DNA from: Xanthomonas hortorum pv. pelargonii
GTDB lineage: Bacteria; Pseudomonadota; Gammaproteobacteria; Xanthomonadales; Xanthomonadaceae
Direction of reading: 5' to 3'
DNA length: 64,000 nt
Assembly (NCBI RefSeq): GCF_024499015.1
Contig: NZ_CP098604.1
Coordinates: 496,001-560,000, forward strand
Shown: positions 57,106 through 64,000 of the stretch, in pieces
Position numbering within the stretch: position 1 is the stretch's first letter
Layout: each line of letters begins with the position of its first letter
Notes under the pieces: generated by a model
Databases searched by the model: none
The model's input: only the letters and a program-made list of their open reading frames with translations
What the model was told of the DNA's origin: nothing
Made by a program: the position numbers and the translations under genes

Positions 57106-59208
57106 TTACCAGATCGCGACGCGATCCTTGTCCCCACGCACCATCGCATCGCCAGGCTTGCACTGGAATGCCTGCGCAAACGCCGGCATGTTCGACGGCG
57201 CACCATTGGCGCGGAAATTGGCCGGCGCATGCGGGTCGGTGTTCAAGCGCACGCGCAATTCGCCATCGGTGAAGTTGCGGCGCCACACCGTGGCCCAGTT
57301 CATGAAGAAGCGCTGATCCTGCGTATAGCCATCGATCTGTTTGTTGGCGTCCGGCTGTTCCTTCAACGCCATCTGCAATGCATCGAAGGCCACGGTCAGG
57401 CCACCGAGATCGCCGATGTTTTCGCCCAAGGTCAGTTTGCCTTTGACGTTGACGCCAGGGATCGCCTCGTAGCCATCGAACTGCGCCACCAACTGATCGG
57501 TGCGTTGGGTGAACAGCTTGCGGTCCGCATCGGTCCACCAGGTATCGAAGTTGCCCTTGGCATCGAACTGGCTGCCCGAATCGTCGTAGCCATGCATCAT
57601 CTCGTGCCCGATCACTGCGCCGATGCCGCCATAGTTCAATGCCGGGTCGGCCTTGGGATCGAAGAACGGCGGCTGCAAAATCGCCGCCGGAAACACGATC
57701 TCGTTGCGGGTGGCGTTGTAGTACGCGTTCACCGTTTGCGGGGTCATATGCCACTCGCGCTTGTCGACCGGCTTGCCGATCTTGTCCAGCATGTAGCGAT
57801 AGTTGAACGCCTGCGCGGCCTGCATGTTGGCCAGAAACCCATCGCCACGGGTTTCCAGGCCCGACCAATCGCGCCACCGATCCGGGTAGCCGATCTTGGG
57901 CGTGAAGCTGGCCCATTTTTCCAGTGCGCGCTGCTTGGTTTCCGCGCTCATCCAGTCGAGTTTTTCCAGCCGCGCCTTGAGCGCGACGGACAGGTTCTGC
58001 ACCAGCTGCTGCATCTGCTCCTTCGACTCGGCAGAGAACGCAGATTGCACATAGAGCTGGCCCAAGGCCTCGCCCATCGCCTCGTTGACCGCGTTCAAGG
58101 TGCGCTTCCAGCGCGGCAGCATGTCCTTTTGACCACGCAGCGTCTTGGCATAGAAATCGAAGTTGGCCTGCTCGAACGGCTTGGCCAGATACGGCGCTGC
58201 CTCATCCACGCTGTGGAAGCGCAGGTACGCCTTCCACGTATCCACCGGAGTATCGGCCAGCATCGCATCGAGCTCGGCGAAGTAGCCCGGCTGGCTCAAC
58301 GAGAACGTGGCGGCCGGCACCTTGAGCTCAGTGAAAAACGCCTGCCAATCGAAGTGCGGCGTCACTGCGTTGGCGCCGGCCACATCGACCGGGTTGTAGC
58401 GCTTGGCCGGGTCGCGCAGTTCGATGCGCGACAGCGAGGCATCGGCCAGGCGCGTTTCGAACGCCATCACCGCCTTGGCCTGGGTGGCGGCCTGCGCTGC
58501 CGGAACGCCGGACAATTCCAGCACGCGTGCGATATAGGCCACGTACTGCTCGCGGATCCTGGCCTGCGCCGGATCGGTGTAATAGCCTTTCTCGGGCAGA
58601 CCCAGACCGCCCTGCCCCGCGTAGGCGATCATCTGTTCGGAATGCTTGTAATCGGCATTGGCGCCGAACGAGAACATGAAACCTTGACCCTGCGCATAGC
58701 TATTGCGCAACCACGCCGCGATGGCCGGCGCATCGGTCAGCGCATCGATCGCCTTCAACTGCGGCTGCAGCGGCGTGATGCCGGCCTTGTCGATCGCCGC
58801 CTCGTCCGAGCCGGTGCGCCACAGATCGGCGATCTTGGCGTCCACCGAGCCGGCCGACAGATTGCCGCGCGCCAGTTGCTCCACCAACGCGTGCTGGATG
58901 GTCAAGGAACGCTCGGCCAGCACTTCGAAACTGCCCCAGCTGGTGCGATCGGACGGCACCGGGTTGGCCTTGAGCCACTTGGCGTTGACGAATCCGTTGA
59001 GGTCCTGGCACGCGTTGATGGCCGGATCCAGATCGTTGATGCCGAACGCCACGATCGGCGCATCGAGCTTGGAGACATCCACCCTGGTCGGCGCGGCCTG
59101 TGGCGCAGTAAACGCCGGCTTTGCAGCGTCATCGGATTTGCCGCATGCCGACAGCATCGCCGCGATGGCCACCGCAAGCGATAGCGGGGCGAACTTGCTC
59201 AACATCAT
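57106..59208 (-). CDS. M13 family metallopeptidase (PepO/neprilysin-like lipoprotein)
   Basis: 700 residues, start [20 protein letters not shown] at 59208 with GGAG upstream; lipobox LSAC places it on a membrane facing the periplasm or outside. Peptidase_M13_N (~45-440), then the zinc site [15 protein letters not shown] (HExxH) with the third ligand Glu in [12 protein letters not shown]. The substrate-binding motif [18 protein letters not shown] is complete, as is the C-terminal [18 protein letters not shown]. Cleaves short peptides in relatives. Confidence 0.95.
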   Translation of the reverse strand: MMLSKFAPLSLAVAIAAMLSACGKSDDAAKPAFTAPQAAPTRVDVSKLDAPIVAFGINDLDPAINACQDLNGFVNAKWLKANPVPSDRTSWGSFEVLAERSLTIQHALVEQLARGNLSAGSVDAKIADLWRTGSDEAAIDKAGITPLQPQLKAIDALTDAPAIAAWLRNSYAQGQGFMFSFGANADYKHSEQMIAYAGQGGLGLPEKGYYTDPAQARIREQYVAYIARVLELSGVPAAQAATQAKAVMAFETRLADASLSRIELRDPAKRYNPVDVAGANAVTPHFDWQAFFTELKVPAATFSLSQPGYFAELDAMLADTPVDTWKAYLRFHSVDEAAPYLAKPFEQANFDFYAKTLRGQKDMLPRWKRTLNAVNEAMGEALGQLYVQSAFSAESKEQMQQLVQNLSVALKARLEKLDWMSAETKQRALEKWASFTPKIGYPDRWRDWSGLETRGDGFLANMQAAQAFNYRYMLDKIGKPVDKREWHMTPQTVNAYYNATRNEIVFPAAILQPPFFDPKADPALNYGGIGAVIGHEMMHGYDDSGSQFDAKGNFDTWWTDADRKLFTQRTDQLVAQFDGYEAIPGVNVKGKLTLGENIGDLGGLTVAFDALQMALKEQPDANKQIDGYTQDQRFFMNWATVWRRNFTDGELRVRLNTDPHAPANFRANGAPSNMPAFAQAFQCKPGDAMVRGDKDRVAIW

Positions 59209-59432
59209 TGAATTCTCCAAGGCACAAGACCGCGTCATGCGCAGTCGAAAAAGTAGGCGATCGTCTGAAAGACAACCACGCAAGTCATTGCAGCGACACC
59301 ACGACGCCCTGACGTCAGAGATCGCGCTTTGGGGAAAAATCATCTGTGCGCCATCCAACCGGGCGCTCATGACGTTCTGTCGTCAACTGATCGAACGCTG
59401 CCTTCCGGCGCATGACGCGCCATCTAATGCAG

Positions 59433-59753
59433 TTACTTGCATGCGTAAAACGGCGCCATCAATAGATACACCGGATACGCCAACACCATCAGCACCAGCG
59501 CAACCTCATGCCCGGACGCTGCGTCCGCCCAGGATTCCATTTGCCGCGACGGCCCAAACAGCCCGAACGCCAGCAGCAACACCCCAACCACGCAGATCAG
59601 CAGCGCCACCCCCATCGCCGAACCGGACACACGGCCATTGGCCAGCACGCCGAACGCACCGCCGCCACCGGCCAACAGCAGCCCCAACGTCACCAGATAC
59701 GCGCGGCAGTAGGTGGCACTCATCTGCTGCGTTTTACGTTTGCCGGACATCAT
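59433..59753 (-). CDS. small three-helix membrane protein, unknown
   Basis: 106 residues from [20 protein letters not shown], with GGGGAGAC before the ATG. Three hydrophobic segments: [40 protein letters not shown] and [20 protein letters not shown]. No recognised family. Lies between gpmA and the M13 peptidase on the same strand, with a strong hairpin separating it from gpmA. Confidence 0.7.
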   Translation of the reverse strand: MMSGKRKTQQMSATYCRAYLVTLGLLLAGGGGAFGVLANGRVSGSAMGVALLICVVGVLLLAFGLFGPSRQMESWADAASGHEVALVLMVLAYPVYLLMAPFYACK

Positions 59754-59779
59754 GTCTCCCCTGCAAGAACACACGCATA

Positions 59780-59810
59780 CGGTGCCTGTTCGATCCACGA
59801 ACAGGCACCG
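59780..59810. terminator. perfect 13-bp hairpin after gpmA
   Basis: CGGTGCCTGTTCG and CGAACAGGCACCG around a 5-base loop, between the gpmA stop and the small membrane-protein gene. The stem is strong; there is no clear T-run. Confidence 0.55.
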
Positions 59811-59902
59811 CTCACGTTTCAGACCCGCACGCGTCATCCGACCGCGCGGTGCGAAACACGCGACGTGCTACGCGCACTGCACGCAGCCAGCGAGCGCCGC
59901 GC

Positions 59903-60652
59903 TTACTTGGCCTTGCCCTGGTTTGCCACCGCTTCGGCCGCGCGCTTGGCCGCTTCCGGGTCGCCCAGGTAGCGAAAGCTCTGCACCTGCAGCTCGTCGT
60001 CCAGCTCGAACAGCAAGGGGATGCCGGTCGGGATGTTGAGCTCCAGGATCTGCTCGTTGGAGACGTCATTGAGGTACTTGTACAGCGCGCGCAGCGAGTT
60101 GCCGTGCGCGGTCACCAGCACGGTCTGCCCGGCCTTCAACTGTGGCGCGATCGCGTCGTGCCAGTACGGCAGCACGCGCACCAGCGTGGTCGCCAGCGAC
60201 TCGGTGCCCGGCAATGCATTGCGATCCAGCGTGGCGTAGCGACGGTCGTGACACGGATGCCCCGGATCGTTGACGTCCATCGCCGGCGGCGGAATGTCGT
60301 AGGAACGGCGCCAGATCTTGACCTGTTCCTCGCCGTGCTTGGCGGCGGTTTCGGCCTTGTCCAAGCCCTGCAAGCCGCCGTAATGGCGCTCGTTGAGGCG
60401 CCAGCTCTTGGACACCGGCAGCCAGTCCTGATCGAGTTCCTTCAGCGCGCCCTGCAGCGTGTGGATGGCGCGCTTGAGCACCGAGGTGTGGGCCACATCG
60501 AACTGCAGGCCCTCGTCCTTCATCAGCTTGCCGGCGGTGGCGGCTTCCTGGCGGCCCTGCTCGGTGAGTTCCACATCCACCCAGCCGGTGAAACGGTTGT
60601 CCAGATTCCATTGGCTCTGGCCATGGCGCAGCAGTACGAGTTTGCGGGTCAC
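59903..60652 (-). CDS. gpmA: 2,3-bisphosphoglycerate-dependent phosphoglycerate mutase
   Basis: 249 residues, exact family length. Catalytic phosphohistidine in [10 protein letters not shown] (His10), then [37 protein letters not shown] and the second His in [18 protein letters not shown]. Interconverts 3- and 2-phosphoglycerate in glycolysis. Divergent from nfi. Confidence 0.97.
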   Translation of the reverse strand: MTRKLVLLRHGQSQWNLDNRFTGWVDVELTEQGRQEAATAGKLMKDEGLQFDVAHTSVLKRAIHTLQGALKELDQDWLPVSKSWRLNERHYGGLQGLDKAETAAKHGEEQVKIWRRSYDIPPPAMDVNDPGHPCHDRRYATLDRNALPGTESLATTLVRVLPYWHDAIAPQLKAGQTVLVTAHGNSLRALYKYLNDVSNEQILELNIPTGIPLLFELDDELQVQSFRYLGDPEAAKRAAEAVANQGKAK

Positions 60653-60754
60653 TCAGGTTCTCCGATGGGGGCCGATCAGTCTGCGATTGTAGCGGCAGCC
60701 AGCGCCTCGCTGGCGTGCACGAGATCGCTACGTGCGGCGCGCGATGCTGTGACC

Positions 60755-61468
60755 ATGCAAGCGACGAACACTCCCGTCTTTGCCGGTTGGGACGGCAGCA
60801 TCCTCCAGGCAAGACAGTTGCAACAGCAACTGGCACAGCGCGTGGTGTTGCAGGATCAAGTCAGTACGGCACCGCAGGTGCTGGCCGGTTTCGACGTCGG
60901 CTTCGAAGACGATGGCCAGACCACGCGCGCCGCAGCGGTGCTGCTGGATGCGCACACCCTGCTGCCGCTGGAAACGCATGTAGCGCGCTTGCCCATCTCG
61001 ATGCCGTATGTGCCCGGCCTGCTCAGTTTTCGCGAACTGCCAGCGTTGCTGCAGGCACTGGCGTTGCTCTCGCGCACGCCGGATCTGGTCTTTATCGACG
61101 GTCAGGGCATCGCGCATCCACGCAAGCTGGGCATCGCCGCGCATTTCGGCGTGGTGACCGGGCTGCCGTGCATCGGTGTAGCCAAGCAGCGCCTGGCCGG
61201 CAGCTTTACCGAACCCGGACCCGAACGCGGCAACAACAGCCCGATCCTGCTCGGCGGCGCGCAGATCGGCTGGGCGCTGCGCAGCAAGCCGCGCTGCAAC
61301 CCGCTGATCGTCTCGCCCGGGCATCGCGTCTCCATGCAGGGCGCGCTCGAGTGGACACTGCGCACGCTGCGCGCGTATCGCCTGCCCGAGCCCACGCGTC
61401 TGGCGGATCGGCTGGCCTCGCGGCGCGGCGAGGTCATGTCCGACGTGCAAGGCAACCTGCTGGGCTGA
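60755..61468 (+). CDS. nfi: endonuclease V
   Basis: 237 residues from the ATG at 60755 (the frame is open far upstream as an artefact of antisense coding in gpmA and the peptidase gene). Motifs: [11 protein letters not shown] (first catalytic Asp), [20 protein letters not shown] (YIPGxLxFRE), [20 protein letters not shown] (second Asp, with HPR-x-GIA) and [10 protein letters not shown]. Repairs deaminated bases, chiefly hypoxanthine. Monocistronic-looking; 115 bases before the pirin gene. Confidence 0.95.
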   Translation: MQATNTPVFAGWDGSILQARQLQQQLAQRVVLQDQVSTAPQVLAGFDVGFEDDGQTTRAAAVLLDAHTLLPLETHVARLPISMPYVPGLLSFRELPALLQALALLSRTPDLVFIDGQGIAHPRKLGIAAHFGVVTGLPCIGVAKQRLAGSFTEPGPERGNNSPILLGGAQIGWALRSKPRCNPLIVSPGHRVSMQGALEWTLRTLRAYRLPEPTRLADRLASRRGEVMSDVQGNLLG

Positions 61469-61582
61469 CCGCCGGCGCCGGCAACAACGCGGAACGTACC
61501 GTCTTGCCCAGCCACTCGGCCGCCATCGCGCGAGAGCGCGTGCGAAGCTTGCGCTCTCCTTCGATCGCCACGAGCCGCCGCC

Positions 61583-62473
61583 ATGACCACGATCATCGCT
61601 CCACGCGTCCATGACATCGGCGGGCTAGAAGTTCGCCGCGCCGTGCCCACCCTCCAGGCGCGCAGCATCGGCCCGTTCGTGTTCGTCGACCAGATGGGCC
61701 CGGCCGTGCTGGAACCGGATCACGGCATCGACGTGCGCCCGCATCCGCATATCGGCCTGGCCACGGTCACCTTCCTGTGGTCCGGCGAAATCGGCCATCG
61801 CGACACGCTCGGCTCCGATCAGGTGATTCGCGCTGGCGACGTCAACTGGATGACCGCCGGCCGCGGCATCGCCCATTCCGAACGCACGCCCGGCCCCGAG
61901 CGCGCCCGCGAGCATGCCTTGCACGGCATGCAGACCTGGGTCGCGCTGCCGCGCTCGGCCGAAGAAACCGCACCGGCGTTCTACCACCATGCCGCCGCCA
62001 GCCTGCCGCAACAACGCCGCGATGGCGCCTTGCTGCGCGTGATCGCCGGGCGTGCCTATGGCGAAGAATCGCCGGTCAAGGTCTTCAGCGATACGCTCAA
62101 CGTGGCGATCGATCTGCAGCCCGATGCCGAAATCGACCTGGACACCGGCCACCTCGAACGCGCGCTCTACATCCTCGAAGGCGATGCGCAACTGGACGGC
62201 GCGGATGTTCCTGCCCGCCATCTGATTATCCCCTCGCCCGGCGCGCGCGGACGGCTGCGTGCCAAGACACCGCTCAAGGCGATGCTGCTCGGCGGCGAGC
62301 CGTTGGATGGCCCGCGCCACCTGTGGTGGAACTTCGTGTCCAGCTCCAAGGAGCGCATCGAGCAGGCCAAGGACGACTGGCAGGCCGGTCGTTTCGGCAG
62401 CATTCCCGGCGACGACAAGGAATTCATTCCATTGCCGGAAACTCCGGCGCCTAAGCCGGTCAATTACCCCTGA
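61583..62473 (+). CDS. pirin family protein
   Basis: 296 residues. Pirin cupin motif: MGPAVLEPDHGIDVRPHPHI, GLATVTFLWSGEIGHRDTLG, MTAGRGIAHSERTPGPERAR, with the metal-binding His/His/His/Glu set. The C-terminal pirin_C domain ends PRHLWWNFVSSSKERIEQAK. Bacterial pirins include quercetinase-like and regulatory members; the role is unknown here. A second pirin lies at the window edge. Confidence 0.93.
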   Translation: MTTIIAPRVHDIGGLEVRRAVPTLQARSIGPFVFVDQMGPAVLEPDHGIDVRPHPHIGLATVTFLWSGEIGHRDTLGSDQVIRAGDVNWMTAGRGIAHSERTPGPERAREHALHGMQTWVALPRSAEETAPAFYHHAAASLPQQRRDGALLRVIAGRAYGEESPVKVFSDTLNVAIDLQPDAEIDLDTGHLERALYILEGDAQLDGADVPARHLIIPSPGARGRLRAKTPLKAMLLGGEPLDGPRHLWWNFVSSSKERIEQAKDDWQAGRFGSIPGDDKEFIPLPETPAPKPVNYP

Positions 62474-62729
62474 AGACAGCGATGCGGGCGCGGCGATATG
62501 CCCAAGTCTCGAATCGATCCCGAAGCCCGAGTGCCCCTGCGCACAGCCAATTCCAGCCATGTTTGCGACCACGCTTGAGCTTGCAGACAAAACTGTGGTA
62601 GTGATGTCGCCCTAGGTCGGGGGCATGTTGCGTGCGAGGCACAGCCGGGCGGGGAGCGCACGGGCTGTTACGACGACACGCTGGAAGGCATCGCCCCTGC
62701 GCAGTCATCCATCGCCGGGGAACACTTGA

Positions 62730-63191
62730 ATGAAGTCTGCATCCTGCCTTGTCGGCCTGAGCTTGCTGTTGGCCGCCGCCACCGCTTACGCACAAACCTC
62801 GCCGGTCTGTCCGCCGTTGCCGCCGGCCTCAGGCCTGCAATGGAACGAACTCGCAGGCGCCGACTATCTGGTCTGCAAAGCCGTGACGGCCGACGGTCGC
62901 CAGGTCGTGGGCGTCATGCTCACCACCCGCGACCCGGCAATGACGCTGGCACGCGACCGACGCGCCGAAAAAGGCCAGATCCAGCAGGAAGACTTTTACT
63001 GGTACAAGCTCGATCTGGGCGGCCGTCAGCTGCCGGGCATGGAATCGCGCCGCGTCACCGTGGTCGAACTGGGCAAGAAGCGCTACGCGCAGCTGTGGAT
63101 CGACGGCGCCAATACCGAAGAGCTGGCCTTGATGCAGTCGCTGGTGCAGAACATGGATTTGCAGCCGGCCAGCCTGGCGTTGCAGCGCTAA
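62730..63191 (+). CDS. exported hypothetical protein
   Basis: 153 residues with a signal peptide (MKSASCLVGLSLLLAAATAYA, cleavage before QTSPV). The mature part is a small mixed alpha/beta domain (DYLVCKAVTADGRQVVGVML, ESRRVTVVELGKKRYAQLWI). No family recognised. The 256 bp before it hold no visible gene or clear promoter. Confidence 0.78.
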   Translation: MKSASCLVGLSLLLAAATAYAQTSPVCPPLPPASGLQWNELAGADYLVCKAVTADGRQVVGVMLTTRDPAMTLARDRRAEKGQIQQEDFYWYKLDLGGRQLPGMESRRVTVVELGKKRYAQLWIDGANTEELALMQSLVQNMDLQPASLALQR

Positions 63192-63299
63192 ACCCATCCG
63201 GGCTGCAATCCACGCGGCATGGTGCGCAAGCAGCGATGAGCGATGACCAGCGACGAGCTAACCGGCGCTGATCGGCCGGCTGGGCCGCGTCGCGCATTC

Positions 63300-63731
63300 T
63301 CAGGTTTGGGTTGTTCCAGTGTCTGCCACTGTGCCGGTTTGCAATGCGCTGTCGATTTGCACCTGCCCGGTCAGCAGCCGATGGATCGGGCACTTGTCGG
63401 CCACTTCCATCAAGCGCGTGCGCTGATCCTCATCCAGCGCACCGTCGAGCACGATCTCACGCGTGATCACCGTGCCCGTAGCGCCACGCTGGGTGTAATG
63501 CAGATGCACGTGCACCGCCGTCAACGGCCACTGCTTGCGCGCCGCCACCATCGACACCGTGATCGCAGTGCAGGCACCCAACGCGCCCAACACCTGCGAC
63601 TCGGGATCCGGCCCGGCGTCGGCGCCGCCGTTGGCCGGCTGGGTGTCGCCGCTCCAGGTGTGCTGACCATCGTGGATGCTCACGGTGTACGGCACCGCGC
63701 CGGTGCTGACGCTGACGGGTCTGTCACTCAT
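63300..63731 (-). CDS. OsmC family protein
   Basis: 143 residues. The two redox cysteines of OsmC/Ohr proteins are visible in ALGACTAITVSMVAARKQWP and EVADKCPIHRLLTG; the first region PDPESQVLGALGAC is typical of YhfA/OsmC-like members. It reduces organic hydroperoxides in characterised relatives. Just downstream of a pirin gene on the same strand, a common pairing. Confidence 0.92.
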   Translation of the reverse strand: MSDRPVSVSTGAVPYTVSIHDGQHTWSGDTQPANGGADAGPDPESQVLGALGACTAITVSMVAARKQWPLTAVHVHLHYTQRGATGTVITREIVLDGALDEDQRTRLMEVADKCPIHRLLTGQVQIDSALQTGTVADTGTTQT

Positions 63732-63764
63732 GACGCTCTCCCACGGCGGCTCGAGCGGGCCGGT

Positions 63765-64000
63765 TCAAAACCGACCCTCCTGGAAATCGACAAAGGCCTG
63801 CATCAATTCCTGCTTGGTATTCATCACGAACGGGCCGTGCCGCATCACCGGCTCGTTGAGCGGGCGGCCCGCGACCAGGATCAGCTGCGCACCCTCGGCA
63901 CCGGCGTGCAGCGTCAAACGCTCGCCACCGCCCAGCACTGCCAGCTCCTGCGCCGGCAACGCGCGTGAAGCATCGCCCTCGCCCACCGTCACCGCACCTT
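63765..64000 (-). CDS. pirin family protein, C-terminal part (5' end outside window)
   Basis: The frame is open to the window edge. The visible 78 residues (LAVLGGGERLTLHAGAEGAQ, LILVAGRPLNEPVMRHGPFV, MNTKQELMQAFVDFQEGRF) are the pirin_C end, matching the GxPLxEPVxxxGPFVMN hallmark of YhhW/pirin-like quercetinase family proteins. Ends 33 bases before the OsmC gene. Confidence 0.88.
   Translation of the reverse strand, partial: GAVTVGEGDASRALPAQELAVLGGGERLTLHAGAEGAQLILVAGRPLNEPVMRHGPFVMNTKQELMQAFVDFQEGRF

Noticed and set aside
58703..60754. N-terminal extension of the nfi frame through two neighbouring genes
   Set aside because: The frame is open by chance antisense to the peptidase and gpmA genes; the endonuclease V family start fits the ATG at 60755.

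Overview
This window is chromosomal DNA from a GC-rich gammaproteobacterium, almost certainly a Xanthomonas. The evidence is the gene families present (a creBCD set, mfd, gltX followed by zur, P-domain subtilases, a RND efflux operon, a chemosensory cluster), the proteobacterial GTAG-headed REP hairpin, and a large family of palindromic intergenic repeats. The species cannot be fixed from sequence alone. Gene ends, frames and motifs were read by eye; no database search was possible, so names rest on recognisable motifs and gene order.

Layout. 1-4.6 kb: two tandem modules, each a secreted S8 protease with a P domain followed by a small exported partner; the second protease carries an in-frame TAG before its catalytic serine. 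4.7-8.05 kb: aldo/keto reductase and MFS exporter with a divergent LysR regulator. 8.05-9 kb: repeats. 9-11.4 kb: small hypothetical genes, an AraC-type relic, and a cupin gene divergent from a second LysR gene. 11.4-13.1 kb: repeats, a REP, and a frameshifted IS110-family element with a structured 5' end. 13.1-21.7 kb: a second aldo/keto reductase and a RND efflux operon (MFP, permease, frameshifted outer-membrane lipoprotein, TetR) with a divergent TetR gene. 21.7-22.4 kb: a repeat element with 17-bp inverted ends. 22.4-28.9 kb: zur, gltX, a DUF3616 protein, a nitrilase-fold hydrolase, a GNAT enzyme, a hypothetical gene and creD. 28.9-32.8 kb: a cre-tag-like promoter element, a second inverted-end repeat element that splits creD from creBC, and an IS5-family copy just upstream of creB. 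32.8-38.5 kb: rlmJ, a GNAT gene, repeats and mfd.

38.5-46.35 kb is an accessory island bounded by a 128-bp direct repeat of the 3' end of mfd. It holds a large DUF2235 (Tle-like) lipase effector with a Gln-rich region and poly-Gly tail, a candidate immunity gene, decayed duplicates of both, a coiled-coil membrane protein and a SymE-like toxin gene. It is the most unusual region. An apparent 1-base insertion in the poly-Gly codons currently fuses the effector with the downstream gene.

46.8-55.4 kb: a chemosensory operon (STAS, CheA, a chemoreceptor with tandem 90-aa HAMP-like units, CheW, REC-EAL, CheR, CheB) behind a sigma-28-like promoter. 55.4-64 kb: a phospholipase D-family protein, an M13 peptidase, a small membrane protein, gpmA, nfi, a pirin, an exported protein, an OsmC protein and the 3' end of a second pirin.

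At least seven coding sequences look broken (second protease, outer-membrane lipoprotein, both transposases, immunity copy 2, effector copy 2, AraC relic), and six palindromic repeat clusters fill nearly every large intergenic gap. Sequencing error at the single-base lesions cannot be excluded.
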